Shown here: positions 28,153-39,901 of the stretch, piece after piece
Layout: each line of letters opens with the position of its first letter
Numbering within the stretch: the stretch's first letter is position 1
Assembly (NCBI GenBank): GCA_020852655.1
Contig: JADZAI010000103.1
Span: 1 to 64,000 of the forward strand
Direction of reading: 5' to 3'
Source of the DNA: Alphaproteobacteria bacterium
Lineage (GTDB): Bacteria; Pseudomonadota; Alphaproteobacteria; Micropepsales; Micropepsaceae
Length of the DNA: 64,000 nucleotides
Program-made: the position numbers and the translations under genes
Notes under the pieces: generated by a model
Seen by the model: the letters and a program-made list of their open reading frames with translations, nothing else
Told to the model about the DNA's origin: nothing
Database searches by the model: none

Positions 28153-30456
28153 TCACCGGCCATGACGCGCCGCGGCGGCAGGAGCCTCGCCGTCGCCGCG
28201 TTCCCGGACTTCATCCTCGCGACGCGGAAAGAGCCAAAGCCCCGCCACGAAGACGACAAGCGCAAGTGCCCCGATCGAGAAGATCGTGTCGCCGGGGACG
28301 CGGAGCCAGATCAGCAGGTCGACGAAGGGCTGCTGCATGAACTCCGCCGACCGCGCATAGGCGTACCCATGCGCGAGCGAGGCGAAAAGTTGCGCGGTTC
28401 CGAGCGGCAGCAAGGTCAGCAGCGCCATCATCGCCAGGCCGATATTGAGGCACCAGAAGCTCGTCTTCAGGATGCCTTCGTGCCATGCCAGTTCGGGCTT
28501 CATGCCCCGCAGGCAGAACAGCACAAGCCCGATCCCCAGCATGCCGTAGACGCCGAAGAGCGCGGTGTGGCCGTGCAGCGGCGTGAGGTTGAGGCCCTGC
28601 ATGTAATAGAGCGAAAGCGGGGGGTTGATGAGGAAGCCGAAAAGGCCGGCGCCCACGAGATTCCAGAACGCGACCGCGACGAAGAACATCACCGGCCACT
28701 TGTAGCGGCGCATCCACGGCGTTGCCGCGCTGAGTTGATAGTGGTGATAGGCCTCGAAGCCGATATAGGCCAGCGGAACGACCTCCAGCGCCGAGAAGCT
28801 CGCCCCGAGGGCGAGGACCGGTACCGGCGACCCTGCGAAATACAGGTGGTGCAGGGTGCCGAGCACGCCCCCGGCCATGAAGACGATGGTGGCGAAGAGG
28901 ACCGCCACGGTCGCCGACTTCACGGGCAGCAGACCGAGCCGGGTGAAGAGGAAGGCGATGACCGCTGTCGCGAAGACCTCGAAGAAGCCCTCGACCCACA
29001 GATGGACGAGCCACCAGCGCCAGTATTCGACGAGCGAGATGTGCGTCCGCTCGCCCCACATCAGCGCCGCTGCAAAGAAGAGACCGATCGCAACGGTGGA
29101 AAGGAAGAGGAGCCCTACGATCGACCGCATCTCGGAATTGCCGCGCAGGGTAGGCCAAAGCGCGCGGCCGACGAGGAAGAGCCACAGCATGAGGCCGATG
29201 AACAGGAACCACTGCCAGAACCGGCCCATGTCGGCATATTCCCAGCCTTGGTGCCCCCACCAGAAATTCTTGTCCAGGCCCAGCTTCTGCATCACCGCCA
29301 GCCACTGTCCGGCAAAGGAGCCGACGACGATGATGAGGAGGCAGACCCAGAGGACATTGACCCCAAGCCGTTGGAAGCGCGGCTCATAATCCGAGACCGC
29401 CGGGGCGATATAGAGGCCGGTGCCGAGCCAGGCGACCGCGATCCACAGCACCGCGAGTTCCGTGTGCCATGTCCGCGTGATCGAGTACGGCAGCACATTG
29501 GCCATCTCGTAGCCGTAAACGAACTGCCCCTCGACCTGATAATGCGCGGTGATCGCGCCGAGTAGAATCTGCACGACGAAGAGCGCCAGCAGGACCCAGA
29601 AATACTTGGCCGTGGCCAGCATCGAGGGCGTCGCCTTGATGTGGCGCATCGGGTCGAATTCGGGGAGCCGGTGTGTCTCCTCGGTCCGGCCATGGGTCAC
29701 CGCATGGTGCCAGCCCAGAAGGCCGATGCCGGCGAGCAGGAAGGTCACGCTGAACGCCGACCACAGGAACGTGCTCGGCGGAGGCGCGTTGCCGACCAGC
29801 GGCTCGTTCGGCCAGTTGTTGGTGTAGGTGATCTCGCTGTCCGGCCGCTGCGTTACGGTTGCCCACGCCGTCCACCAGAAAAAGGCCGAGAGGGCCTGCC
29901 GGTTGGCGGCGTCCGGCACGGTTCCATTCTTCATGGCATACGCGTCGCGCAGGTCCATGGTCGCCGGATCGTCGCCAAAAAGGCTTTCATAGTGGGCAGC
30001 TACCGCGGCGATCGCGGCAGCGCGGTCCGCATCGAGCGTGATCGTACCGGTTGCGGCATCATAGGTGTTGGTGCGCATGCGGGCGCGCAAACGCCCCTGC
30101 AATGCCGCCTGCTGCTCCGCATTTGCCTTGTCGTAGGACGTGCCGAAGTCGCGCCTGGACCAGGCATCGAGCACGGCCATGGCCTCGCGGTGCAGCCAAT
30201 CGGCGCTCCAGTCCGGTGCCACGTAGCCGCCATGGCCCCAGATCGAGCCGAGTTGCATGCCGCCGATCGACTGCCAGACCTGCCGGCCCTTCTCGATGTC
30301 GGATCGGGTATAGATCGCGCTACCGTCCTCGGCGACGACACGCTCCGGCATCGGCGGCGCGGCCTGGCTGATCTGCGTACCGGCCCACAGGAGTATGCCG
30401 AAGGACACGACGAGGAGAATGCCGAGGAGAATCCAGAGCCGCTTGGTGCTCGTCAT
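28153..30456 (-). CDS. norZ: Quinol-dependent nitric-oxide reductase (qNOR)
   Basis: 767 aa; N-terminal extension IYTRSDIEKGRQVWQSIGGMQLGSIWGHGGYVAPDWSADWLHREA; WRWWLVHLWVEGFFEVFATAVIAFLFTRLGL; LHGHTALFGVYGMLGIGLVLFCLR. Confidence 0.95.
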   Translation of the reverse strand: MTSTKRLWILLGILLVVSFGILLWAGTQISQAAPPMPERVVAEDGSAIYTRSDIEKGRQVWQSIGGMQLGSIWGHGGYVAPDWSADWLHREAMAVLDAWSRRDFGTSYDKANAEQQAALQGRLRARMRTNTYDAATGTITLDADRAAAIAAVAAHYESLFGDDPATMDLRDAYAMKNGTVPDAANRQALSAFFWWTAWATVTQRPDSEITYTNNWPNEPLVGNAPPPSTFLWSAFSVTFLLAGIGLLGWHHAVTHGRTEETHRLPEFDPMRHIKATPSMLATAKYFWVLLALFVVQILLGAITAHYQVEGQFVYGYEMANVLPYSITRTWHTELAVLWIAVAWLGTGLYIAPAVSDYEPRFQRLGVNVLWVCLLIIVVGSFAGQWLAVMQKLGLDKNFWWGHQGWEYADMGRFWQWFLFIGLMLWLFLVGRALWPTLRGNSEMRSIVGLLFLSTVAIGLFFAAALMWGERTHISLVEYWRWWLVHLWVEGFFEVFATAVIAFLFTRLGLLPVKSATVAVLFATIVFMAGGVLGTLHHLYFAGSPVPVLALGASFSALEVVPLAYIGFEAYHHYQLSAATPWMRRYKWPVMFFVAVAFWNLVGAGLFGFLINPPLSLYYMQGLNLTPLHGHTALFGVYGMLGIGLVLFCLRGMKPELAWHEGILKTSFWCLNIGLAMMALLTLLPLGTAQLFASLAHGYAYARSAEFMQQPFVDLLIWLRVPGDTIFSIGALALVVFVAGLWLFPRREDEVRERGDGEAPAAAARHGR

Positions 30457-30627
30457 CTATTCCTCCATAGACCGATGGCCACGGCATCGCTCTGCGAGGT
30501 TGGATTGTGAATCTGAACGCCAAACTCTACGCCGGTTCACCCGCAGTGCAACGTCTTTCCGCAACTCCGGATGGCAGGACTTTGTGTCGCAGCATGGAAC
30601 CCGGCGGGGTCCCTCGCACTCGCCCGA

Positions 30628-31719
30628 TCACGTCAGGAGCCATTCGATCCAGGCGCCGTGATGGTGGACGTCGGCGAGGCGCTCCTCGGTAGTGTCGCCA
30701 CCCTCATAGATGCGCAGGCGAAGCGTATTGGAGTCCGGTGCGTCGGTCTTCGCGACGCGATCGGAGAAGAGCCGATAGATGCGCCGGTCCTGCGAGGCCG
30801 CACGCAGGGTGTCATCGAGTTGCGCCCACATGGGCTCGTTCCACTGATAGGTGACCATCGAATGGACCACGACGGCGGCATGGGCGGCAGAGACGGCGTC
30901 GAGTTCGCCTGATAGAGCCGCCAGCGCATCGCCGGGACGGATCGGCGGGATGTACGCGACGGCGATCGCGAGCGCCTTGCGCATGCGTTCGATGCGGGCG
31001 CGCCGTCCGGGCCACAGCAGCGCAAGGAGCCAGCGGCGATCAGCCTCCGATGTAAGGTCGACGGGGTTCAGCTCAAGCCCGATGCGATGCGCGACCTCCG
31101 GATGCTGCGCCGGCACCGGCGGCGGAACAGCGCCGCGCCATGCGCTGTCGATCGTGAGGCCCGCGTCGCCGCCGCCGCTGTAGACGCCGGCGGCGTTCTC
31201 GTAGCGATAGGCGTAGCGGTCCCAGTTAAGGTTGAGGCCGGCGCTCGGGCCGATCTCGATGATGTGCAGCGGCTTGCCGGCGCGCGCCGCGATCTCGGCG
31301 TAGCCGGCGCGGAGATAGGCGCAGCGGCGGACCTCGTTGGTGTTGGTGACGCGCGTCGCGATGAGCGGGTCGATGGTCGCCCGGTGTGCAGCGACGAAAT
31401 CGCGGAAGATGCCGTAGATGCCGGCATCGATCGCGGCTTCGCTTTCGCCGGGCTTCAGGAGGTGGCTGTAATGGCGGCGCAGCGGATGCTCGACGCCGCC
31501 GAGCAAAGCGAAATGGACGGCGCCGAAAAGCATGTTCGCGGGCGGCTGTCCGATGCGGGCGGGCAGCGTGAGCGCCTGCATCTGCGGGTCCTCGGCGATG
31601 GCCAGCGAGATGTGTTCGTAAAGCGGACAGTCGCCGCCCTTCGCCGCCTCGCCGGCGAAGAAGCGCCAATAGTCGGGCCGCATGCTGAGCTTGTTGCCGG
31701 TGCCGTCGGTCATCTGCAC
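30628..31719 (-). CDS. DUF2332 family protein
   Basis: YEHISLAIAEDPQMQAL, EVRRCAYLRAGYAEIAARAGKPLHIIEIGPSAGLNLNWDRYAYRY. Confidence 0.85.
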   Translation of the reverse strand: MQMTDGTGNKLSMRPDYWRFFAGEAAKGGDCPLYEHISLAIAEDPQMQALTLPARIGQPPANMLFGAVHFALLGGVEHPLRRHYSHLLKPGESEAAIDAGIYGIFRDFVAAHRATIDPLIATRVTNTNEVRRCAYLRAGYAEIAARAGKPLHIIEIGPSAGLNLNWDRYAYRYENAAGVYSGGGDAGLTIDSAWRGAVPPPVPAQHPEVAHRIGLELNPVDLTSEADRRWLLALLWPGRRARIERMRKALAIAVAYIPPIRPGDALAALSGELDAVSAAHAAVVVHSMVTYQWNEPMWAQLDDTLRAASQDRRIYRLFSDRVAKTDAPDSNTLRLRIYEGGDTTEERLADVHHHGAWIEWLLT

Positions 31720-31786
31720 TCTTTCTTGTCCGCACCCCGATGGGGCATGGTCCGCCGATTCTCCGCAATCTTGACTGAAGCGATCA

Positions 31787-32230
31787 ATGAAGAAGCCCGA
31801 GCCTGCACGCCTGGATCTGTCGATCTATCCGCACACCCTCGAGATCACCACGCGCTTCGGCGACATGGACATCAATCACCATCTGAACAACGTCGCCTAT
31901 GCGCGCTTCTTCGAGGAGGCACGCGTGACCTTCAACCGCGGCCTGCTGGTCGGGCCGGACGGGCACCGCCTGCCCGAGCTGAAGGACTTCCGCATCATGG
32001 TGGCGGCGATCCAGATCTCGTATCTGCGCGAGGGCCACTACGGCCCTCCGGTCAAGATCGGCATCGGCATCAGCCGCATCGGCAACAACTCGTTCGAGAT
32101 GGCGGCGGCGGCGTTCCAGGAGGGCGTGTGCATCGCCACGCATGACGCGGTGATCGCCGCGCGGGCCAGCGCGGGCGGGCTGCCCGACCCGCTGAAGGAA
32201 AAATTCAAGGCGTGGATGTTGCGGATGTGA
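31787..32230 (+). CDS. Acyl-CoA thioesterase (4HBT hotdog)
   Basis: TTRFGDMDINHHLNNVAYARFFEEARV. Confidence 0.88.
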   Translation: MKKPEPARLDLSIYPHTLEITTRFGDMDINHHLNNVAYARFFEEARVTFNRGLLVGPDGHRLPELKDFRIMVAAIQISYLREGHYGPPVKIGIGISRIGNNSFEMAAAAFQEGVCIATHDAVIAARASAGGLPDPLKEKFKAWMLRM

Positions 32231-32239
32231 GGGCGCGGC

Positions 32240-33616
32240 TCAGTCGCTGGGCAGCGGAACGCCGGCTTTCTTGAACGTTGCCGCCTGCCGCTTCGCTAGG
32301 GCGGCTTCCGAGAAATCGCCCAGCGCGTCGTTGAACAGCTCGTAGAAATTCAGCTCGGCGCCGAGATGCAGGAAGACGGCGCCGAGGCCGATGGCGGCGC
32401 GATCCATGAAGACGAATTCGCGGGGCGGTTTGACCGGGCCGAGCTTCTTCAAACGCTGGTGGACTTCGAAGGCTTCCTTACGGCCATAGCTCGCGGGGCT
32501 GACGCCGTCGGCGATGGTGCGGACGCGGTCATCGAGCAATGGAGCGTAGATGAAGCGCGCCCAGATGTTCAGCGTGTCGATGAGTTCGTCGGTGAGCTTC
32601 GAGAAGCCCCAGGTTTCGTAGGCGGCGACCTGCCCTGCCCGGTCGCCGGTACGCAGCGCTTGATAGAGCCCGACGACCCCGCCGACGAAGCGAGGCGAGA
32701 AGGTGCGGATGCAGCCATAGTCGAGCAGGTTGATGCCGAGGTCGGCGCGGACGGTGTAGTTGCCAAGATGCGGGTCGCCGTGGATCGCGCCATAGCGCAC
32801 GAAGGGCAACCACCAGGCGGTGAACATCGCGCGCGCGATGGCGTTGCGGCGCTCGAGGCTGTCCTTCTTGAAGGCCAGCAGCGGCTTGCCTTCAAGCCAG
32901 CCCATCGTGAGGAGCCGTTCGGTCGAGAGCGCCGAGACGACGTCGGGCACCGCGATCGCCGTCTGGTCGGCGAGCATCGCCCGGTAGAGCGCGATATGTT
33001 TCGCTTCGAGCGCGTAGTCGAGTTCTTCGCGCAGGCGCGCGCCGATCTCGTCCTTCATCTCGCTCGCATCGATGGCGCGCTCGGCGCGGCGGAAGATCGC
33101 GAAGACGAGGTCGAGCTGGGCGAGGTCGGCGGCGACCGCAGACTGCATGTCCGGGTATTGCAGCTTACAGGCAACAGACTGCCCTTGTTTCGTGACGCCC
33201 TTATGGACCTGGCCGAGCGAAGCGGCTGCGGAAGCCTCCTGATCGAAGGACTTGAACTTGGAAAGCCAGTCAGCGCCGAGCTCGGCGGCCATGCGGCGGC
33301 GCACGAAGGGCCAGCCCATCGGCGGGGCGCGCGACTGGAGTGTCGCGAGCTCTTCGGCGAATTCGGGCGGAAGAAGATCGGGCACGGTGGCAAGGAGCTG
33401 GGCTACCTTCATCACCGGGCCCTTGAGGCCGCCGAGCGCCGCGGTCAGTTCCTTCGCGGACGCGCGCTTGTCCATCTCGCGGCCGAGCATGCGATTGACC
33501 GCGGTCTTCGCCGCGAAGCCGCCGAGATTGGCCGTGGTGCTGGCATAGCGGCGTACCCGGCCGCCGAGCGTGTTGGCGTCCTTGAGCTTCTTCGGCGGGG
33601 GCTCGTCACGCGGCAT
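32240..33616 (-). CDS. ABC1/UbiB family atypical kinase
   Basis: GPVMKVAQLLATVPDLLPPEFAEELATLQSRAPPM, AAASLGQVHKGV, VACKLQYPD, YGAIHGDPHLGNY. Confidence 0.92.
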   Translation of the reverse strand: MPRDEPPPKKLKDANTLGGRVRRYASTTANLGGFAAKTAVNRMLGREMDKRASAKELTAALGGLKGPVMKVAQLLATVPDLLPPEFAEELATLQSRAPPMGWPFVRRRMAAELGADWLSKFKSFDQEASAAASLGQVHKGVTKQGQSVACKLQYPDMQSAVAADLAQLDLVFAIFRRAERAIDASEMKDEIGARLREELDYALEAKHIALYRAMLADQTAIAVPDVVSALSTERLLTMGWLEGKPLLAFKKDSLERRNAIARAMFTAWWLPFVRYGAIHGDPHLGNYTVRADLGINLLDYGCIRTFSPRFVGGVVGLYQALRTGDRAGQVAAYETWGFSKLTDELIDTLNIWARFIYAPLLDDRVRTIADGVSPASYGRKEAFEVHQRLKKLGPVKPPREFVFMDRAAIGLGAVFLHLGAELNFYELFNDALGDFSEAALAKRQAATFKKAGVPLPSD

Positions 33617-33650
33617 GGTGGCCCGGCCGCAACAGGTGCGCCGTCTGTTT

Positions 33651-33782
33651 TCTCGCCCGCTTGCGGGGGAGATGTCGCGCGTGAGCGCGACAGAGAGGGG
33701 AAAGCCGGCGCACGGCATCAGCCCCCTCCGGCTGGCCGCGGCGCGGCCAGCCACCTCCTCCGCGATAAGGCGGGGGAGGAAA
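33651..33782. repeat. Multi-hairpin intergenic palindromic element (RIME-like)
   Basis: Successive palindromes: cccgcttgcggg, gtcgcgcgtgagcgcgac, gctggccgcggcgcggccagc, cctcctccgcgataaggcgggggagg. Confidence 0.65.
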
Positions 33783-33811
33783 CGGTGAGGTGCGGTCGGA
33801 GCGCATGTGCT

Positions 33812-35572
33812 TCAGCTTTTGCCCTCGAGCAACGCGCTGTCGCGTTCCAGGTCGTCGATGAAGCCGGCGATCATGGAGAGGCCGCGGTTCCAGAAGGCGG
33901 GCTCGCTGGCGTCGAGGCCGAAAGGAGCGAGGAGCTCCTTGTGGCGCTTGGTGCCGCCGGCCTCGAGCATGGCGAAATACTTGGTGACGAAGTCGGGATG
34001 CGCCTCGCGGTAGAGCGCATAGAGCGAATTCACCAGGCAATCGCCGAACGCATAGGCGTAGACGTAGAATGGCGTCCGGACGAAATGCGGAATGTAGCAC
34101 CACCAGTTGGCATAGCCGGGCGAGAAGTCGAAGGCCGGCCCCAGGCTTTCGCGCTGCACGGCGAGCCAGATCTCGCCGATCTCTTCCGGCGTCAGTTCAC
34201 CGAGGCGGCGCTTGGCGTGGAAGCGCAGTTCGAACTCGTAGAAGGCGATCTGGCGCACCACCGTGTTCAGCATGTCCTCGACCTTGCCGGCGAGGAGGAT
34301 GGCGCGGTCGCGCGCGGTGGGCGCGGATTCGAGGAGCGAGCGGAAGGTCAGCATCTCGCCGAACACCGAGGCGGTCTCGGCCAGCGTGAGCGGCGTCTGC
34401 GCGAGCAGGAGGCCTTGCCTCGCCGCGAGCGTCTGGTGCACGCCGTGGCCGAGTTCGTGCGCGAGCGTCATCACGTCGCGCGGCTTCCCGAGGTAATTCA
34501 TCAGGATATAGGGATGCACACTCGGAACGGTGCCGTGGCTGAAGGCGCCGCCCGACTTCCCGGGACGGGGCTCAGCATCGATCCAGCTTCGGTCGAAGAA
34601 GCGCTGGGCGATGATCGCCATGTCCGGCGCGAACCGACCGTAGGCGTTGAGCACGGTCGTCCTCGCCTCGTCCCACGAGATCTCGCGGTCCGAGGCCTTC
34701 GGCAGTGGCGCGTTGCGGTCCCAGTCGTTGAGCTTCTCGATGCCCAGCCAGCGGGCCTTCAGCTTGTAGTAGCGATGCGAAAGCTGCGGATAGGCCGAGA
34801 CGACCGAGGTGCGCAGCGCCTCGACGACCTCGGGCTCGACCTGGTTCGAGAGATGGCGGAGCGAGGTAGCTTCGGGATAGTGGCGCCAGCGGTCGTCGAT
34901 CTCCTTGTCCTTCGCCAGCGTGTTCATGATGAAGGCGAAACTGCGGACATTGGTCGCGAAGGTGGCGGAGAGCGAGGCGGCGGCATCGGCGCGCAGCTTC
35001 GCCTCGGGGCTCTGAAGCAGGTTGAGCGCCTGCGGACCAGTCAGCATCTCGTCGCGGACGACGTAGCGGAGGCTCGCGATCGTCTCGTCGAAGAAACGCG
35101 ACCAGGCGGAGGCGGCCGTCAGCTCCTTCTCGTAGAGCAGGCGCTCCATGTCCTCGGCGAGCTGATGCGGACGGAAGGCGCGCACCGTGTCGAGCCAGGG
35201 CTTGTAACGGGCGAGTTCGGGATCCTTAGCCAGCGCCGCTTCGAGGACGTCGTCAGGTATCTGGGCGAGCTCGAGTTCGAAGAACAGCGTCTCGGTGCCG
35301 ATCTCCGACAGCTTCGCCTGCACGTCGCCATAGAACTTGCCGATCTCGGGACTGGCCGAGTCGGCGGAGAAGGAAAGCCCGGCATAGGAGCCGACACGGC
35401 CGGTCAAGTCGCCGAGTTTCTCATACGCGAGGATTGCGTCGCGAATATGCAGGGCGACCTGCCCGCGAAAGCGCTCGGCAAAGCTCCTCGCCTCGGTGCG
35501 GGCGCGCTCCAAATCGGCCGTGGTGTCGGCCGGTGCGTGGTAGAGGTCCGCCAGGGACCAGGTCGCGGCCAT
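33812..35572 (-). CDS. pepF: M3 family oligoendopeptidase F
   Basis: TLAHELGHGVHQTLA (HExxH) and M3 family domain text. Confidence 0.93.
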   Translation of the reverse strand: MAATWSLADLYHAPADTTADLERARTEARSFAERFRGQVALHIRDAILAYEKLGDLTGRVGSYAGLSFSADSASPEIGKFYGDVQAKLSEIGTETLFFELELAQIPDDVLEAALAKDPELARYKPWLDTVRAFRPHQLAEDMERLLYEKELTAASAWSRFFDETIASLRYVVRDEMLTGPQALNLLQSPEAKLRADAAASLSATFATNVRSFAFIMNTLAKDKEIDDRWRHYPEATSLRHLSNQVEPEVVEALRTSVVSAYPQLSHRYYKLKARWLGIEKLNDWDRNAPLPKASDREISWDEARTTVLNAYGRFAPDMAIIAQRFFDRSWIDAEPRPGKSGGAFSHGTVPSVHPYILMNYLGKPRDVMTLAHELGHGVHQTLAARQGLLLAQTPLTLAETASVFGEMLTFRSLLESAPTARDRAILLAGKVEDMLNTVVRQIAFYEFELRFHAKRRLGELTPEEIGEIWLAVQRESLGPAFDFSPGYANWWCYIPHFVRTPFYVYAYAFGDCLVNSLYALYREAHPDFVTKYFAMLEAGGTKRHKELLAPFGLDASEPAFWNRGLSMIAGFIDDLERDSALLEGKS

Positions 35573-35594
35573 GTCGTTACTCCAAAAAGCGTCC

Positions 35595-36476
35595 TTACCG
35601 GACCCAGGTCGCCAGGCGCGGCAGTACGCGATCCATGACAAGACCCGCCAGGATGAGGCAAGCGTCCAACGTCAGCAGATAGTCGACGTCGAGCGTACCC
35701 GACTGGTAGTCGTTGTAGAGCCCGGTCCGGAACAGCTCCGAGCAATGGACCAGTGGGTTCAGAGCAAAATACCAGTGATACGGATCTGGCACGCTGTCCG
35801 GCAGGTAGACGATTCCGGCGGTCAGCCAGCAAATGACGCACAGCAGGTAAATGACCATCACGAAGAACGGCGCGATCCGGACGATCGGCGCGCCGACCGT
35901 GCCGAAGGCGACGCCGGTCAGATAGGCCATCAAGGCCGCCAGCAGGCAGGTCTCGAAGTCCGAAAAGGCGAACTCGCCCCGGTAGATGATGTAGATCGTG
36001 AAGACCATGGTCGTGATCATCACGCAGGTCACCAACTCGGCGAGCGAGCGCGCGATGATGATATCGATCCGCCGGACGATGGAGAAACCCAGGAGACTGG
36101 CGTTGGTCGAGAGCGACACCGCGATGAGGCGTGTCGAATAAAGGAACAGCACGAAGGGCAGCGTGCCGCTCATCACCCATGCGAAGAGGTCGGTGCCATA
36201 GGAAGGCGTGCGGCCGACGAAGGTGTAGACGATCAGCAGGATCGCGAAATGCGAGAACGGCCAAAGGACCGCGATAGAGTAGGATAGATAACTGCCACCG
36301 TAGCGGGTGCGGAAGTCGCGCAGGGTCAGCGCGCCAATCACCCGGGCCTGGACGCGAAAGGCCTCCCAGAAGGAGGCATAGGCATTGGCGCGGCCCACCA
36401 CGGTGCCGTGCGGCACGCCGTCGTCGATGAATTCCGGTCCGGCTGACGCCATGAGTTCCCTGATCCGAACGCCCAT
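35595..36476 (-). CDS. ABC-2 type polysaccharide export permease (Wzm/KpsM-like)
   Basis: ALTLRDFRTRYGGSYLSYSIAVLWPFSHFAILLIVYTFVGRTPSYGTDLFAWVMSGTLPFVLFLYST; 6 TM pattern. Confidence 0.85.
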   Translation of the reverse strand: MGVRIRELMASAGPEFIDDGVPHGTVVGRANAYASFWEAFRVQARVIGALTLRDFRTRYGGSYLSYSIAVLWPFSHFAILLIVYTFVGRTPSYGTDLFAWVMSGTLPFVLFLYSTRLIAVSLSTNASLLGFSIVRRIDIIIARSLAELVTCVMITTMVFTIYIIYRGEFAFSDFETCLLAALMAYLTGVAFGTVGAPIVRIAPFFVMVIYLLCVICWLTAGIVYLPDSVPDPYHWYFALNPLVHCSELFRTGLYNDYQSGTLDVDYLLTLDACLILAGLVMDRVLPRLATWVR

Positions 36477-36636
36477 TCCGGGCGCCGCGAGGGCTACACT
36501 GAATTCGCACCCGCGAAAAGCACCGCAGTAAACCGCGAATTAGGGGTTATCGCCCCATAGTCGTGCCGATTTGGTGCAGTCCGGCGCGCTGACCAGCCAA
36601 AACCGGCGGCGGCGCGAAGGTGGGGTGAGTTGGAGC

Positions 36637-38172
<1,536 letters not shown>

Positions 38173-38271
38173 GGTAGGCCCTTTCACCTTGCGGTGCAGC
38201 ATTGACCTGGACTAGGTTCGCCCCCGAACGGGGAGCGGTCAGGGTTCCTCTGTCTTGGGAACCTTACGGAC

Positions 38272-38847
38272 GTGATTACGCTGACCCCGACGCGGATTCG
38301 CGATGTCCTCATCGTGGAACCCAAGAGGCATGGCGACGCACGCGGTTTCTTCTCTGAGGTGTTCCGGATGGACGCTTTCGAGCAGGCCGGAGTTCACGTC
38401 AAATTCGTTCAGGACAACCATTCCTATTCGCAGGCCGTCGGCGTGCTCCGCGGCCTGCATTTCCAGACCAATCCTTCCGCTCAGGGAAAGCTGGTGCGTG
38501 TGACGCGTGGCGCCGTCATGGACGTGGCGGTGGACCTCCGCCACGGCTCGCCGACCTTCGGCGAACATGTCGCGGTGAAGCTGACCGCCGAGAACTGGCG
38601 CCAGCTCTGGGTCCCCGCAGGCTTCGCGCACGGCTTCGTGACGTTGGAGCCCGATACCGAGTTTCTGTACAAGGTCACCGCCTACTACGACCCGGCGGCG
38701 GACAAGGGCCTCGCCTTTGACGATCCGGCTCTCGGGATCGACTGGGATCTCCCGCACGAGAAGCTGACGCTGTCGGACAAGGATCGGAAACATCCGAAAC
38801 TGGCCGACCTGCCGCCCTATTTCACCTATGAGACGGTTCGCGCATGA
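38272..38847 (+). CDS. rfbC: dTDP-4-dehydrorhamnose 3,5-epimerase (GTG start)
   Basis: [41 protein letters not shown]. Confidence 0.95.
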   Translation: MITLTPTRIRDVLIVEPKRHGDARGFFSEVFRMDAFEQAGVHVKFVQDNHSYSQAVGVLRGLHFQTNPSAQGKLVRVTRGAVMDVAVDLRHGSPTFGEHVAVKLTAENWRQLWVPAGFAHGFVTLEPDTEFLYKVTAYYDPAADKGLAFDDPALGIDWDLPHEKLTLSDKDRKHPKLADLPPYFTYETVRA

Positions 38848-39893
38848 AAGTTCTGGTCACGGGCGGCGCTGGCTTCATCGGTTCGGCCGTCTGCCGACTA
38901 TTCGTGCGGGACTACGGCTATGAGGTCCTCAACGTCGACGCGTTGACCTACGCCGCGTCGCTGACATCGCTCGACGCGATCGCGAACTACCCGGGCTACC
39001 GCTTCCTGAAGGCGGATGTCACCGACATGCAGGCGATCGCCAACGCTTTCGCCGAGTTCAAGCCCGACGCGGTGCTCCACCTTGCCGCTGAGTCCCATGT
39101 AGACCGCTCGATCACCGGCTCGGCCGCCTTCGTGAAGACGAACGTTGTCGGCACCCATGTGATGCTGGAGTGCGCACGCAACTACTGGGACGGTCTGCCC
39201 GCCGACCGGAAGGACGCCTTCCGCTTCTGCCATATTTCGACCGACGAAGTGTTCGGCTCACTCGGCCATGACGGCTTCTTCACCGAGACGACCGCGTACG
39301 ATCCGAGTTCGCCTTACTCCGCCAGCAAGGCGGCATCGGATCATCTCGCCCGCGCCTGGCATCGCACCTACGGCCTTCCGGTGCTCGTGACGAACTGCTC
39401 GAACAATTACGGGCCGCATCACTTCCCCGAGAAGCTGATCCCGTTGATGATCATCAACGCGCTCGAAGGCCGCTCGCTTCCGGTCTATGGCGACGGCTCG
39501 AATGTCCGCGACTGGCTCTATGTCGAGGACCACGCCCACGCCCTCGCGACCGTTCTGGCGCGCGGCACGCCGGGCGAGACCTACAATGTGGGCGGCCGCA
39601 ACGAGCGCACCAATCTGCGTGTCGTGCAGACGATCTGCGACATCCTGGACGAACTCGTGCCGAGCACGGCGCCGCGCAACAAGCTGATCCGCTTCGTGAC
39701 CGACCGGCCCGGCCACGACCATCGCTATGCCATCGACGCGACCAAGCTGGAAGCCGACCTCGGCTGGAAGGCGCGCGACACATTCGAGACCGGGATCAAG
39801 AAGACGGTCAAATGGTATCTCGACAACGAAGCTTGGTGGCGCCCGCTGCGCGACCGCTATGATGGCGGTCGGCTGGGCGTCCTGAAGAGCTGA
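38844..39893 (+). CDS. rfbB: dTDP-glucose 4,6-dehydratase
   Basis: [52 protein letters not shown]. Confidence 0.97.
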   Translation: MKVLVTGGAGFIGSAVCRLFVRDYGYEVLNVDALTYAASLTSLDAIANYPGYRFLKADVTDMQAIANAFAEFKPDAVLHLAAESHVDRSITGSAAFVKTNVVGTHVMLECARNYWDGLPADRKDAFRFCHISTDEVFGSLGHDGFFTETTAYDPSSPYSASKAASDHLARAWHRTYGLPVLVTNCSNNYGPHHFPEKLIPLMIINALEGRSLPVYGDGSNVRDWLYVEDHAHALATVLARGTPGETYNVGGRNERTNLRVVQTICDILDELVPSTAPRNKLIRFVTDRPGHDHRYAIDATKLEADLGWKARDTFETGIKKTVKWYLDNEAWWRPLRDRYDGGRLGVLKS

Positions 39894-39901
39894 TTTCCCG
39901 C

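Noticed and set aside
32366-35638. 1090-aa + strand ORF
   Set aside because: Antisense shadow of UbiB-like and pepF genes, a high-GC artefact. The same applies to 53001..55727, 3056..4525, 18372..20240, 20960..22678 and many others in the ORF track.
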